Assembly (NCBI RefSeq): GCF_000379065.1
Contig: NZ_KB900614.1
Coordinates: 518,421 to 582,420, forward strand
Length of the DNA stretch: 64,000 nucleotides
Direction: 5' to 3'
Source: Salinispora mooreana
GTDB taxonomy: Bacteria > Actinomycetota > Actinomycetes > Mycobacteriales > Micromonosporaceae
Shown: one piece after another, positions 31,244 to 41,353 of the stretch
How positions within the stretch are numbered: position 1 is the first letter of the stretch
Layout of the letters: each line of letters starts with the position of its first letter
Notes under the pieces: model-generated
Databases searched by the model: none
Seen by the model: the letters and a program-made list of their open reading frames with translations, nothing else
What the model was told of the DNA's origin: nothing
Made by a program: the position numbers and the translations under genes

Positions 31244-31681
31244 CTACTTCTTGCTCTTCGACCCACGGCGCAGCACCAACCGCGCGCCACTCCAGTCCCG
31301 GCCAGCGTTGATCGTGGAGGTCTGCTGCAGACCGGCGGTGGGCGCGGACTCGGCGATCTCGCCGGGCTCCACGTGCCCCTCACGTCCGGCCTTCGGCGTC
31401 AGTAGCCACACGATTCCGCTGTCCGCCAGCGGGCCGAGGGCATCAACGAGCAGCTCGAAAAGGTCACCGTCGCCGTCCCGGTACCACACCAGTACCGCGT
31501 CGACCACCTCGTCGGTGTCCTCGTCAACCAGTTCCCCACAGCGGTTGGTCAGTGCGTCTCGGAGATCCTGGTCGACGTCGTCGTCGTACCCCATCTCCAT
31601 GACGACCATCCCCGGCTCGATTCCGAACCGGTCCGCCAGGCTGCGTACCCCGTCGGCGGCCTGACCAGCGGTCGCGCTCAC
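31244..31681 (-). CDS. DUF3052 family protein
   Basis: A 145-residue conserved actinobacterial protein. It contains LADRFGIEPGMVVMEMGYDD, a helix DQDLRDALTNRCGELVDED, VVDAVLVWYRDGDGDLFELL, then WLLTPKAGREGHVEPGEI and the C-terminal GARLVLRRGSKSKK, all in the DUF3052 order. It lies between ahpE and aceE as in mycobacteria (Rv2239c-like). Function unknown. Confidence 0.9.
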   Translation of the reverse strand: MSATAGQAADGVRSLADRFGIEPGMVVMEMGYDDDVDQDLRDALTNRCGELVDEDTDEVVDAVLVWYRDGDGDLFELLVDALGPLADSGIVWLLTPKAGREGHVEPGEIAESAPTAGLQQTSTINAGRDWSGARLVLRRGSKSKK

Positions 31682-31789
31682 TGTCGCGTGCCTCCTCTTT
31701 CGTCCAGCTCACGGCGTCGGTCAACGTCGTGAGCCAAGTCCACACAGTTGCGGCTCGGCGCGCAAGTGGCACACCGGGTGGAACGGAAT

Positions 31790-34189
31790 TTACCCTGCCA
31801 GAAGCGTGCGGGCACCCTGGGTGATGGCATCCTCGGTGACCAGAACCTGACGGGCCGCCGGGCCTAATGGTACGAACGAGTCAGCTGCCGCAACACGCCG
31901 CACCGCTCCGACGTATCCGGCATCGACCAAGGCCGCGATAACCCCCTCTCCCACACCGCCGGACCGCCGGGTCTCGTCCACAATCAGGACCCGGCCGGTA
32001 GCGGTGGCCTCCCGGATGAGGTCGGCAACCGGCAGCGGCGCCAGCCAACGCAGGTCAACCACGCGGCTGCCGACCCCCTCCTCGGCGAGCACCGCGGCGG
32101 CACGCAGCGACAACCGCACCCCGTTGCCGAAGGTGATGATCGTAATGTCTCCGGCCGAGCCGACACCGTAGCCGCGGGCCCGACCGATCGGCACCTGTGC
32201 GCTCGCCCAGGAACCCGGGCCCGCGTACTCGGCGAGCCACTCGCCGTCGCCCTCCGCGCGCAGGTCGCGGGTGTGGTAGAGGGCGATGGGTTCCAGGAAG
32301 ACGCAGACGCTACCGTCCACCGCCGCGCTGGCCAGGCAGGTGCGCAGCATGGGTGCGGCGTCGTCCGGCCGCGCCGGCACCGCGACCACCAGACCGGGGA
32401 CGTCCCGGAGCACGGAGACCGAGTTGTCATTGTGGAAGTGACCACCGACCCCCTGCTGGTACGCCAGCCCGGCAATCCGGACCACCATCGGATTGCGGTA
32501 GGCGCCCTGCGAGAAGAACTGCATGGTGGCGGCCTCGCCGCGCAGTTGGTCCTCGGCGTTGTGCAGATACCCGAGGTACTGGATCTCCGGCACCGGCAGC
32601 ATCCCGGCCAACCCGGCGCCCAGTCCAAGCCCGAGGAGCGAGGTCTCATCGAGCAGGGTGTCGAAGACCCGGGCTGCTCCGAAGCGCTCCCGCAGCCCCT
32701 TCGTCACCCCGTACACCCCGCCCTTCGCCCCGACGTCCTCGCCGAACACGGCCATTCGTGGGTGGTCGAGCAGACCGTCGGCGAGGGCGGCGTTGATGCT
32801 CTGCGCGAGGGTCAGCGGGCCGGCCAGTTCGGGCACCTCTCCGCGGAAGGCCGTGGCCCGCGCAGCGGCGCCGGGGCCTTCGGCACGGGCCGCGGCGGCG
32901 GCGATGGCCCGGCCGACCCGGCCCGGCCGTCGTGGTGCCAGCGGGGCGAGGACCGCCGCCGGATCGGCCAGCTTCGGCTCCTCCAGCACCTCCTCGGCGA
33001 TCCGGCGGACCTGCCAGCCGATCTCGTCGTACCGGGCCAGCAGTGCCGCGCCGGTGGCGACGCCCGCCCCGGTGAGCAGCCGGGCGGTGACCAGCAGCGG
33101 ATCCCGCTCGAGGTCGGCGGCGATCTCGTCGGTGGTGCGGTACACGCTCTCAGCGTCCGCACCGGCGTGCCCCATCAGTCGGACGGTCGACAGGTGCAGC
33201 ACGGCCGGTCGACGGTGTTGACGGACCCACTGCACCGCCTCCGCCGCCACCGCGTACGTCTCGACCAGGTCAGTTCCGTCGGCGGTGAAGTAGCGGACCC
33301 CCGGCTTCGCGCGCAGGGCCGCCCCGACCCAGCCCTGCGGTGACCGCACGCTGATGCCGAGGCCGTTGTCCTCGCAGAGGAACAGGACGGGCAGGCGTAG
33401 CCCGGTGTGGTCGTACCAGCCGGCGGTGTTCAGGGCGGCGGTGGCGCTGGCGTGGTTCACCGACGCGTCGCCGAAGGAGCAGAGCACGATGGCCTCTGGC
33501 GGCCACGGCGCGCTGTCGGGTGCGGTGCCCTGGTCCGCCCCGTCGACCCGGCGCGACCGCTCCAGCGCCAGCCCCAGGCCGACCGCGCGGGGCAGGTGCG
33601 AGCCGACGGTGGAGGTGGTTGGCACGACGGCGAGGTCGGCGCGGCCAAAGACTTTGTGCCGGCCGCCGGCGATCGGCTCTCGAGCCGAGGTGACCATCCC
33701 ACGCAGCACGTCGCGGGCCGCCTCGGCATACCCCGGGGCGAGGGAGCGTTCCGCGCCGTCTGCCGGCGCACCCCAGGTGCTCGCGACCGCGCCGCCGGTG
33801 GCGGTAGCGGCGTGGTCGTACTCGTCCGGCGTGTGATCACCTTCGGCCTGGGCAGCGCGGACGCAGTAGAACGCGCCGGAGCGGTAGTGCAGCAGGGCCG
33901 GGTCGGTCGGCGCAAGTACGGCGGCGACAGCGGCGTTGCCCTCGTGGCCGGCCGAGCCGATGGTGTAGAAGCCCTCGCCGAAGCTACGGAGCCAGCGGCC
34001 GGCCAGATCGAGCTGGCGGCTGACGATCTGGGCGTCGAACAGCTCCAGGACCCGCACGCCGGTCAGCGGCGCCTCCTCGCGGACCGGCCGGGAGGGATCC
34101 CGACGACGACGTCCGCCGGCGACCAGTGTCCCCAATGTCGCCCGGAGTCGCTCGTCAAGATCGTACTGGGTAGTCACGCCGGACAGCAT
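31790..34189 (-). CDS. Fused E1 alpha-beta subunit of a 2-oxoacid (branched-chain-type) dehydrogenase
   Basis: A 799-residue thiamine-diphosphate enzyme with both E1 halves in one chain. The alpha half (about 1-400) has FYTIGSAGHEGNAAVAAVL and the cofactor motif SFGDASVNHASATAALNTAG with a downstream Asn (LFLCEDN). The beta half (about 450-799) has LTLAQSINAALADGLLDHPR, VFGEDVGAKGGVYGVTKGL, the phosphorylation-loop-like EPIALYH and the C-terminal DLRWLAPLPVADLI. The fusion occurs in actinobacteria. Substrate is probably a branched-chain or other 2-oxoacid. No E2 or E3 gene is adjacent. Confidence 0.9.
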   Translation of the reverse strand: MLSGVTTQYDLDERLRATLGTLVAGGRRRRDPSRPVREEAPLTGVRVLELFDAQIVSRQLDLAGRWLRSFGEGFYTIGSAGHEGNAAVAAVLAPTDPALLHYRSGAFYCVRAAQAEGDHTPDEYDHAATATGGAVASTWGAPADGAERSLAPGYAEAARDVLRGMVTSAREPIAGGRHKVFGRADLAVVPTTSTVGSHLPRAVGLGLALERSRRVDGADQGTAPDSAPWPPEAIVLCSFGDASVNHASATAALNTAGWYDHTGLRLPVLFLCEDNGLGISVRSPQGWVGAALRAKPGVRYFTADGTDLVETYAVAAEAVQWVRQHRRPAVLHLSTVRLMGHAGADAESVYRTTDEIAADLERDPLLVTARLLTGAGVATGAALLARYDEIGWQVRRIAEEVLEEPKLADPAAVLAPLAPRRPGRVGRAIAAAAARAEGPGAAARATAFRGEVPELAGPLTLAQSINAALADGLLDHPRMAVFGEDVGAKGGVYGVTKGLRERFGAARVFDTLLDETSLLGLGLGAGLAGMLPVPEIQYLGYLHNAEDQLRGEAATMQFFSQGAYRNPMVVRIAGLAYQQGVGGHFHNDNSVSVLRDVPGLVVAVPARPDDAAPMLRTCLASAAVDGSVCVFLEPIALYHTRDLRAEGDGEWLAEYAGPGSWASAQVPIGRARGYGVGSAGDITIITFGNGVRLSLRAAAVLAEEGVGSRVVDLRWLAPLPVADLIREATATGRVLIVDETRRSGGVGEGVIAALVDAGYVGAVRRVAAADSFVPLGPAARQVLVTEDAITQGARTLLAG

Positions 34190-34240
34190 TACCGACCGAG
34201 GCCCGGAGCGCCCAGTGGGACACGACGGAGGCGGACCGGT

Positions 34241-34723
34241 CTACTCCGCCTCGCCGACTTCCGGGCAGCCGCAGTCGGACATCTTGGTCACCAGGACGCG
34301 CAGGTCGCTGATTTCCTGATCGCTGAGACCCGCGAGGAGCCGGGAATCGGACATCGCTTGGTGGACGCGCACGCGCACGCGCCGCCCGGCTGTGGTCACC
34401 ACGAGTGACTTCTGCCGCCGATCGGCAGGGTCGATCCGGCGCTCGACCAGACCCGCCGTCTCCAACCGGTCTACCAGCGCGGTGACGTTGGACCGGTCGC
34501 AGCGCAGCTGCTCGGCGAGTTCGCGGGCGGGCAGTGGCCGGTCTGGGTCGAGTTCGTACAGGGCGCGGGCCACGGCGGGGGTGAGCCCCAGCCGGGTGAT
34601 GTCGGCTTCCTGGTCCTGCTGGATGGTCGAGGCGACCTGCATGATCCGGCGGATGGCGTCCCCAGCCAGCTCCGACCGGTTGCCCTCGGGGGAGTCGGCC
34701 CGCCGGATGGTGCGATGCGCCAT
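34241..34723 (-). CDS. MarR-family transcriptional regulator
   Basis: A 160-residue winged-helix regulator starting at the ATG at 34721-34723. The DNA-binding part reads LTPAVARALYELDPDRPLPA, RELAEQLRCDRSNVTALVDR (recognition helix) and the wing RRIDPADRRQKSLVVTTAG. The C-terminus ends with SDCGCPEVGEAE, a pair of cysteines that might sense oxidants or metal. It lies 51 bases upstream of the fused dehydrogenase gene, reading the same way, so it may control it. Confidence 0.9.
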   Translation of the reverse strand: MAHRTIRRADSPEGNRSELAGDAIRRIMQVASTIQQDQEADITRLGLTPAVARALYELDPDRPLPARELAEQLRCDRSNVTALVDRLETAGLVERRIDPADRRQKSLVVTTAGRRVRVRVHQAMSDSRLLAGLSDQEISDLRVLVTKMSDCGCPEVGEAE

Positions 34724-34843
34724 GACCGGCACCCTACCCGCCACAGCAGTTGAGGTGGTCAATTCCTCGAAACGACGGGTATCGGAACCCACACCCGGCC
34801 CGAGGATTCTGCTCGTCGAGGCCGACCAGCCGGGTCGTCGGGG

Positions 34844-34887
34844 CCGGTTGCCAAGGTCGTTGGGACCGGTTGCCAAGGTCGTTGGGA
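34844..34887 (+). repeat. Two tandem copies of a 22-base unit
   Basis: Each unit starts CCGGTTGCCAAGGTCGTT and ends GGGA; copies are identical and lie directly head to tail at 34844-34865 and 34866-34887. Downstream the sequence continues CCGGTCAGCC. It sits between the MarR and YjbQ genes and may be a short slippage repeat. Confidence 0.85.
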
Positions 34888-34891
34888 CCGG

Positions 34892-35296
34892 TCAGCCGGG
34901 CAGGAATGAGAAGCGGACCTGGCGGGTCGGGTTGTCCCCGTTTGGGTCAACCAGGCACAGCGACTGCCAGGTGCCGAGCGCGAGCCGCCCGGCACATACC
35001 GGCAGCGTCGCGTACGGCGACAGGAAGGCGGGCAGCAGATGGTCCCGCCCGTGACCGGGGGCCCCGTGCCGGTGCCGCCACCGGTCGTCGGCGGGCAGTA
35101 GGTCGTTGAGCACCCGACGTAGGTCGTCGTCGGACCCGGAGCCGAATTCGATGAGCGCGAGCCCGGCGGTGGTGTGGGGCACGAAGACGTGCAGCAGGCC
35201 GTCCCCCTGTCCGACCACGAACCGGTCCGCCTCGGCGGTGATGTTCCGGACGGTGAGGCGTGACCCGGTCTGCACGGTTATCACTTCGGTACGCAT
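34892..35296 (-). CDS. YjbQ (UPF0047) family protein
   Basis: A 134-residue protein starting at the ATG at 35294-35296. Its core LLHVFVPHTTAGLALIEFG, then HRHGAPGHGRDHLLPAFL, and LGTWQSLCLVDPNGDNPTRQ is the YjbQ signature, with His, Glu and Thr forming a possible metal or phosphate site. The E. coli protein has weak thiamin phosphate synthase activity, so a link with thiamine-dependent enzymes nearby is possible but unproven. Reads left, opposite aceE. Confidence 0.88.
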   Translation of the reverse strand: MRTEVITVQTGSRLTVRNITAEADRFVVGQGDGLLHVFVPHTTAGLALIEFGSGSDDDLRRVLNDLLPADDRWRHRHGAPGHGRDHLLPAFLSPYATLPVCAGRLALGTWQSLCLVDPNGDNPTRQVRFSFLPG

Positions 35297-35453
35297 GTGC
35301 TGAATTCTGCCCCGCAGCCCGTCCCGGCCGACCCGTGACACCGAGACACCGTCAGGCCACCCCCGAATGAGGTTACCGACGAGTACCTGTGTCGAGCATC
35401 GCGTCTCCTGCGAGTGAAGTGACGGGGAGCGCCTCGACGAGGCAGGATGACGC

Positions 35454-35459
35454 TATAAC
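35454..35459 (+). promoter_or_regulatory. Likely -10 box for aceE
   Basis: TATAAC at 35454-35459 lies 29 bases before the aceE GTG start. No clear -35 box is found at the right spacing, so confidence is limited. Confidence 0.35.
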
Positions 35460-35488
35460 CTGACCAAAATCCAACCGAGGGAACGCCT

Positions 35489-38227
35489 GTGGCCACGGAA
35501 CGCAAGCGCCCGGTGATCAGTGCCGGTCTGCCGAGCCAGCTTCCGGATATCGACCCCGACGAGACTGGTGAATGGGTCGAGTCGCTCGACGGTGTCATCG
35601 ACGAGCGCGGGACGAAGCGCGCCCGCTACGTCATGCTGCGTCTGCTGGAACGAGCCCGCGAGCGTCAGGTCGGGGTGCCATCCCTGACGACCACGGACTA
35701 CATCAACACCATCGCCCCAGAGCAGGAGCCCTGGTTCCCCGGCGACGAGCACATCGAGCGACGCATCCGTGCCTACATCCGGTGGAACGCCGCGATGTTG
35801 GTGCACCGGGCCCAGCGGCCGGAGATCGGCGTCGGTGGGCACATCTCGACGTTCGCCAGCTCGGCCTCGCTCTACGAGGTCGGCTTCAACCACTTCTTCC
35901 GGGGTAAGGACCACCCGGGGGGCGGCGACCACCTCTTCTACCAGGGGCACGCCTCCCCCGGCATGTACGCCCGGGCGTTTCTCGAGGGGCGGCTCAGCGA
36001 GCACCAGCTCGACGGGTTCCGCCAGGAGCTGTCGCACCCCGGCGGTGGGCTGCCGTCGTACCCGCACCCCCGGCTGATGCCAGACTTCTGGGAGTTCCCC
36101 ACCGTTTCGATGGGCCTCGGCGGCGTCAACGCCATCTACCAGGCCCGGTTCAACCGCTACCTGCACCACCGCGGCATCAAGGACACCTCCGACCAGAACG
36201 TGTGGGCGTTCCTGGGCGATGGCGAGATGGACGAGCCGGAGACGCTGGGGGCGATCGGGACCGCCGCCCGCGAGGAGCTGGACAACCTCACCTTCGTCAT
36301 CAACTGCAACCTGCAACGCCTGGACGGGCCGGTCCGCGGCAACGGCAAGGTCATGCAGGAGCTGGAGGCGTTCTTCCGGGGTGCCGGTTGGAACGTCATC
36401 AAGGTCGTCTGGGGCCGCGAGTGGGACCCGCTGCTCGCTCGGGACACCGACGGCGCGCTGGTCAACCTGATGAACACCACGCCCGACGGTGACTACCAGA
36501 CCTACAAGGCGGAGTCCGGGGCGTACATCCGGGAGCACTTCTTCGGCCGCGACTCGCGGACCCGCAAGATGGTCGAGCACCTCAACGACGACGAGATCTG
36601 GAACCTGAAGCGGGGTGGCCACGACTACCGGAAGCTCTACGCGGCGTACAAGGCCGCGGTGGAGCACACCGGGCAGCCGACGGTGATTCTGGCCAAGACC
36701 ATCAAGGGTTGGACGCTCGGCTCGCACTTCGAAGGGCGCAACGCCACCCACCAGATGAAGAAGCTGACGCTGGATGACCTGAAGACATTCCGTGACCGGC
36801 TCTACCTGGATATCCCGGACAAAGCGCTGGAGGAGAACCCCTACCTGCCGCCGTACTACCGGCCGGAGGCGAAGTCCGACGAGATCGAGTACCTGCACGA
36901 GCGCCGCCGGCAGCTCGGCGGCTACCTGCCCTCGCGGCGGCCCGGCACGAAGCGGCTCACCATCCCCGGGCCAAAGAGCTTCGGCGACGTCAAGCGCGGT
37001 TCCGGCAAGCAGAAGGTGGCCACCACGATGGCCTTCGTCCGCCTGCTCAAGGACCTGATGAAGGACAAGGAGTTCGGCCGACGCTGGGTGCCGATCGTCC
37101 CGGACGAGGCCCGTACCTTCGGGATGGACTCACTCTTCCCGACGAAGAAGATCTACTCGCCGCACGGCCAGCGCTACACCTCCGTTGACCGGGAGCTGTT
37201 CCTGTCGTACAAGGAGGCGAGCGGCGGGCAGATCCTGCACGAGGGTATCAACGAGGTCGGCTCGGTCGCCTCCTTCACCGCGGCGGGCTCCGCGTACGCC
37301 ACGCACAACGAGCCGATGATCCCGATGTACATCTTCTACTCGATGTTCGGGTTCCAGCGGACCGCGGACGGGCTCTGGGCGGCGGCCGACCAGATGACCC
37401 GGGGCTTCCTGCTCGGCGCTACCGCCGGACGGACCACGCTCAACGGCGAGGGCCTCCAGCACGAGGACGGTCATTCGCTGTTGATCGCCGCCACCAACCC
37501 GGCGGTGGTCGCCTACGATCCGGCGTTCGCCTTCGAGATCGCGCACATCGTGGAGGACGGCCTGCATCGCATGTACGGCGAGGCGCAGGAGAACGTCTTC
37601 TACTACCTGACGGTCTACAATGAGCCGATCGTGCAGCCGGCGGAGCCGGCGGAGGTTGATGTCGAGGGCATCCGTAGGGGTATCTACCGGTACGCGCCGG
37701 CACCCCAGGTGGACGGCCCGTCAGCACAGCTACTCGCCTCCGGCACCGGCATGCAGTGGGCGCTCAAGGCGCAGGACCTGCTCGCCCGGGACTGGGGGGT
37801 GGCTGCCAACGTCTGGTCCGTGACCTCCTGGACCGAGCTGCGCCGCGACGCGGTCCAGACGGAGGAGCACAACCTGCTCAACCCGACCGAGCAGCAGCAG
37901 GTGCCGTACGTGACGACCAAGCTGGCCGACGCCGACGGGCCGAAGGTCGCGGTCAGCGACTGGATGCGCGCGGTGCCGGATCTGATTGCCCGCTGGGTGC
38001 CCGGCGACTACACCTCGCTCGGCACCGACGGGTTCGGCATGTCGGACACCCGGCACGCGCTGCGTCGATACTTCCACGTGGACGCGGAGTCGATTGTGGT
38101 CGCGACGTTGCGGCAGCTCGCGCTCCGCGGCGCGGTCCCGACGGGGGTTCCCGCCGAGGCGGCCAAGAAGTACGCCATCGATGACATCGGGGCCGCCCCG
38201 GTCGGTGAGACCGGCGGCGACAGCTGA
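35489..38227 (+). CDS. aceE: Pyruvate dehydrogenase E1 component, homodimeric type
   Basis: A 912-residue thiamine-diphosphate enzyme that decarboxylates pyruvate and passes the acetyl group to the lipoyl domain of E2, feeding acetyl-CoA. Length and features match Ace[41 protein letters not shown], the cofactor motif [16 protein letters not shown] and [12 protein letters not shown]. The C-terminal half includes EYGL-type RQ segments and [18 protein letters not shown] start. Genes for E2 and E3 are not adjacent, as usual in actinobacteria. It lies upstream of the fatty-acid cluster that uses its product. Confidence 0.97.
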   Translation: MATERKRPVISAGLPSQLPDIDPDETGEWVESLDGVIDERGTKRARYVMLRLLERARERQVGVPSLTTTDYINTIAPEQEPWFPGDEHIERRIRAYIRWNAAMLVHRAQRPEIGVGGHISTFASSASLYEVGFNHFFRGKDHPGGGDHLFYQGHASPGMYARAFLEGRLSEHQLDGFRQELSHPGGGLPSYPHPRLMPDFWEFPTVSMGLGGVNAIYQARFNRYLHHRGIKDTSDQNVWAFLGDGEMDEPETLGAIGTAAREELDNLTFVINCNLQRLDGPVRGNGKVMQELEAFFRGAGWNVIKVVWGREWDPLLARDTDGALVNLMNTTPDGDYQTYKAESGAYIREHFFGRDSRTRKMVEHLNDDEIWNLKRGGHDYRKLYAAYKAAVEHTGQPTVILAKTIKGWTLGSHFEGRNATHQMKKLTLDDLKTFRDRLYLDIPDKALEENPYLPPYYRPEAKSDEIEYLHERRRQLGGYLPSRRPGTKRLTIPGPKSFGDVKRGSGKQKVATTMAFVRLLKDLMKDKEFGRRWVPIVPDEARTFGMDSLFPTKKIYSPHGQRYTSVDRELFLSYKEASGGQILHEGINEVGSVASFTAAGSAYATHNEPMIPMYIFYSMFGFQRTADGLWAAADQMTRGFLLGATAGRTTLNGEGLQHEDGHSLLIAATNPAVVAYDPAFAFEIAHIVEDGLHRMYGEAQENVFYYLTVYNEPIVQPAEPAEVDVEGIRRGIYRYAPAPQVDGPSAQLLASGTGMQWALKAQDLLARDWGVAANVWSVTSWTELRRDAVQTEEHNLLNPTEQQQVPYVTTKLADADGPKVAVSDWMRAVPDLIARWVPGDYTSLGTDGFGMSDTRHALRRYFHVDAESIVVATLRQLALRGAVPTGVPAEAAKKYAIDDIGAAPVGETGGDS

Positions 38228-38240
38228 CCGATGGTCAACG

Positions 38241-38276
38241 GCCGGCCCGGCGTGGAGTGTTCCGCGCCGGGCCGGC
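38241..38276 (+). terminator. aceE terminator hairpin
   Basis: Arms GCCGGCCCGGCG (38241-38252) and CGCCGGGCCGGC (38265-38276) are perfect with a 12-base loop, 13 bases after the aceE stop. Confidence 0.82.
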
Positions 38277-38400
38277 GTCGTCTCTCCAGGTGTTCCATCC
38301 GCCCCCTACTGGGGTGCGGGCTACCCAGTGGCGGTGGCCCGGATCCCTGGCTAGGACCCCAGGCCACCGCCGGAACGGGTGACGCCAGGACAAGACCCGG

Positions 38401-38847
38401 TCAGCCGACGGCGGCCAGGTCGGTCAGCCGGGCGAGCGAGTCCTCCAGGTCGGCGCCGACCCGACGCAGACCGAGCCGGAGCAGGGCAGCCTTGACCGGA
38501 CCGGCCGGCCAGCGTACGACGATCAGCCGCACGACCGTCCCGCCCTCCGCCTCGTCAGCGGTGAGCTGGACGTAGATCTCGGTGCGCGCCTCCGCCCGGG
38601 CACCGGCGCCCTTGGCGCGTTCCCGCCAGCCGATCAGGGTCGGCTCCTGGTAGGCGATCACCTCGGCATCATGTGCCGCGCCGCGCCCCGCCTGGACCCG
38701 CTGCCGCCGGCCGAAGCCCTCCCCAGAGAGCACTTCCGCCGCACGGACCCCGGCCAGCCAGGCCGGTAGCTGTTCAGCCCGCTGCACGACGCCCCAGACC
38801 GCTTCGATCGGCGCGGTTACGTGCGAGCTGCGTTCCACGAGGATCAT
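38401..38847 (-). CDS. SRPBCC (polyketide cyclase/START-like) protein
   Basis: A 148-residue protein starting at the ATG at 38845-38847. The N-terminus SSHVTAPIEAVWGVVQRAEQ is the first strand and helices of SRPBCC proteins, and the remaining strands (AHDAEVIAYQEPTLIGWRER, TEIYVQLTADEAEGGTVVRL) and C-terminal helix with ALLRLGLRRVGADLEDSLAR fit this small hydrophobic-cavity fold. Ligand unknown. Convergent with aceE; the terminator lies between them. Confidence 0.88.
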   Translation of the reverse strand: MILVERSSHVTAPIEAVWGVVQRAEQLPAWLAGVRAAEVLSGEGFGRRQRVQAGRGAAHDAEVIAYQEPTLIGWRERAKGAGARAEARTEIYVQLTADEAEGGTVVRLIVVRWPAGPVKAALLRLGLRRVGADLEDSLARLTDLAAVG

Positions 38848-39036
38848 TTTCCGTCTTCCTCCAGTGCGGACAACCCACGATATCGGCACTCTATGCGCTA
38901 TTTCGGACGTAAACGGACAGGTGGGTAAAAGACACGCCGAAGACCCTTGCCTCTATCCGTGCGGTACGGGTATGGCCGCCACCGATGGCAAGGGGCCCTT
39001 CCGAAGGCCGGTACGGCCGGCCGTAGGCTTGGGGGC

Positions 39037-40446
39037 GTGACGGTACGTGTACGCTTCGCCCCCTCCCCAACCGGCATGTTCCACGTCGGCGGTGCCCGTT
39101 CGGCCCTACAGAACTGGATCTTCGCCAAGCAGCAGGGTGGGGTGTTCGTACTCCGGGTCGAGGACACGGACGCGGCCCGCAACAAGCCCGAGTGGACCGA
39201 GGGCATCCTGGCGGCGCTGGACTGGATCGGCATCGCGCGCGGCAGCTACGAAGGGCCCTACTTCCAGTCCTCGTACGCGACCGAGCACCGCGCCGCCGCC
39301 AGCCGGCTACACGAGGGCGGGCGGGCGTACTACTGCGACTGCACCCGAGAGGCGGTACAGACCCGTACCGGCTCACCACACACCGGCTACGACGGTTTCT
39401 GTCGGGATCGGAACCTGGGGCCGGGCGCCGGCCGCGCCCTCCGCTTCCGGACCCCGGACGAGGGTACGACCGTGGTGGTCGACCTGATCCGCGGTGAGCC
39501 CACCTTCGACAATCGGCTGATCGAGGACTTCGTGATCGCCCGGAGCGACGGTTCACCGGTCTTCCTGCTCGCCAACGTGGTTGACGACATGACGATGGGG
39601 ATCACCCACGTCATCCGGGCCGAGGAGCACCTACCCAACACGCCGAAGCAGCAGCTGCTCTGGGAGGCACTCGGCGTGAAGCCGCCGGTCTGGGCGCATG
39701 TCCCGGTCGTCGTCAACGAGAAGCGGCAGAAGCTGTCCAAGCGCCGCGACAAGGTGGCCCTGGAGGCCTACCGCGACGAGGGCTATCTCGCCGACGCCAT
39801 GTGCAACTACCTGATGCTGCTCGGCTGGGCCCCGGCCGGCGACCGGGAGATCGTCCCCTGGCCGACGATCGAGGCGGAGTTCCGACTGGAGGAGGTGAAT
39901 CCCTCCTCGGCTTTCTTCGACGAGAAGAAGCTACGCGCGTTCAACGGCGAGTACATCCGCGCGCTGCCGGTCGCCGAGTTCATCGCGGCTTGCCAGCCAT
40001 GGTTGACCGGCACCGCGACGATCGCACCTCCGCCGTGGCAGCCGGATGAGTTCGACGCCGAGGCGTTCGCGGCGGTGGCACCGCTGGCGCAGACCCGGAT
40101 CGCGGTGCTCAGCGAGATCGTGCCCAACGTGGACTTCCTCTTCCTCGACACACCGCTGATTGACGAGGGAGCATGGGCCAAGGCGATGAAGGAGGGCGCA
40201 GGCGACCTGCTCGACGCCGTGATCGCCGCCTTCACCGCGGTGCCTTCGTGGGACGCGGATTCGACCAAGTCGACACTGGAGGCGGTCGGCGCAGAGCACG
40301 GCCTGAAACTGGGCAAGGCCCAGGCGCCCGTCCGGGTGGCGGTGACCGGCCGCCGGGTCGGTCTCCCCCTCTTCGAGTCGCTCGAGGTCCTGGGCCGCGA
40401 GCGCACGCTGACCCGGCTACGGGCAGCCCGGCTCCGCCTCCCCTGA
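39037..40446 (+). CDS. gltX: Glutamyl-tRNA synthetase
   Basis: A 469-residue class I synthetase that attaches glutamate to tRNA. GTG start at 39037 precedes [20 protein letters not shown] (the HIGH-like motif) and [11 protein letters not shown] plus FC pair ([15 protein letters not shown]) fits the zinc-binding region. The KMSKS-like loop is KRQKLSKR. The C-terminal part ([20 protein letters not shown]) is the anticodon-binding end. Ends LRLP. Whether the organism has a second gltX cannot be seen here. Confidence 0.95.
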   Translation: MTVRVRFAPSPTGMFHVGGARSALQNWIFAKQQGGVFVLRVEDTDAARNKPEWTEGILAALDWIGIARGSYEGPYFQSSYATEHRAAASRLHEGGRAYYCDCTREAVQTRTGSPHTGYDGFCRDRNLGPGAGRALRFRTPDEGTTVVVDLIRGEPTFDNRLIEDFVIARSDGSPVFLLANVVDDMTMGITHVIRAEEHLPNTPKQQLLWEALGVKPPVWAHVPVVVNEKRQKLSKRRDKVALEAYRDEGYLADAMCNYLMLLGWAPAGDREIVPWPTIEAEFRLEEVNPSSAFFDEKKLRAFNGEYIRALPVAEFIAACQPWLTGTATIAPPPWQPDEFDAEAFAAVAPLAQTRIAVLSEIVPNVDFLFLDTPLIDEGAWAKAMKEGAGDLLDAVIAAFTAVPSWDADSTKSTLEAVGAEHGLKLGKAQAPVRVAVTGRRVGLPLFESLEVLGRERTLTRLRAARLRLP

Positions 40447-40496
40447 GCGGTGAGACACACCCTGCTGTCCGGTTGTCCGGCGCGGTAGGTAAAATG

Positions 40497-40516
40497 CGCG
40501 GGTCGACCGACCCGCG
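40497..40516 (+). terminator. Hairpin after gltX
   Basis: Arms CGCGGGTC (40497-40504) and GACCCGCG (40509-40516) with GACC loop, about 50 bases after gltX. No U-run follows. It is a likely terminator. Confidence 0.6.
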
Positions 40517-40702
40517 ATCGGCGACTCCTCGGTGGAAGATCACAGATAGCTGAAATTTCTTCACCAGGAGATGTGGCCAGCTATCGCGTGACGGAGTCTA
40601 TTGAGGTGGAGGGCGTCCGGCCTGGCATCCGGGCGTCCACGGCGATTCGCGTGCACGAAGCCACAGCGATGCCATCCATCGAACGGGGGCGAGGAGGCAG
40701 CG

Positions 40703-41353
40703 ATGGTCCATCGGATACGGCGGTTGGTCGCGATCATGGCCAGCGGTCTCACGGCGGGAGTGCTCTCACTCGGCCTGACCGCACCCGCGTCGGCGACGTC
40801 GACGGCATCGCCCGCGGGCGTGGACATCACCGGCGTCGGGATAGCCGAGCCGCTACACCTACGCGCCGAAACCCACCCGTCCCAGATGGCGGCCGTCATC
40901 GACCAGGTCAACTTCCTCGGCGACGCCGGCCAGAGCAGCGAACCGAAGCAGGCCGACCTCGGTCCGAAGTACACCGTCGTCGTGCTCTCGGGCGACACCC
41001 CCAAGCAGACCTACGACCTGTACCCGAAGGCCGTCGGCGGGCCCCGCATCTACCGACCGGCCAAGCAGCCGGACTCTCAGCAGACCACTGCCGGCTGGTT
41101 CTTCGGCCGGCTCACCATGTCGGAGACGCTGCGGACATCTGGCGTTCCGTTGGAACGGCAGGTGGACACGGTTGCCGGTGGGGCTGGCGGCAGCGAACGG
41201 ATGATTCCGGAAGATGCGCTGGACCCCGCTGGAAACATCGACGAGGCCTTCAGCGGGTTTCCCCGGCTGCTCCTGGTCAACGTAGCCGTCGTACTGACGA
41301 TCACCATGGGGCTGGCCGGGATCGCACTGCTGATCCGGCGTCGAACCCGCTGA
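40703..41353 (+). CDS. Secreted, C-terminally membrane-anchored protein
   Basis: A 216-residue protein after GAGGAGG. N-terminal signal peptide (MVHRIRRLVAIMASGLTAGV, then LSLGLTAPASATS with cleavage near Ala-Ser-Ala). The exported part has YTVVVLSGDTPKQTYDLYPK, GPRIYRPAKQPD and GWFFGRLTMSETLRTSGV. A C-terminal membrane segment (LLVNVAVVLTITMGLAGIAL) with RRRTR keeps it at the membrane. No enzymatic motif recognised; type is common in actinobacteria as an envelope protein. Confidence 0.8.
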   Translation: MVHRIRRLVAIMASGLTAGVLSLGLTAPASATSTASPAGVDITGVGIAEPLHLRAETHPSQMAAVIDQVNFLGDAGQSSEPKQADLGPKYTVVVLSGDTPKQTYDLYPKAVGGPRIYRPAKQPDSQQTTAGWFFGRLTMSETLRTSGVPLERQVDTVAGGAGGSERMIPEDALDPAGNIDEAFSGFPRLLLVNVAVVLTITMGLAGIALLIRRRTR

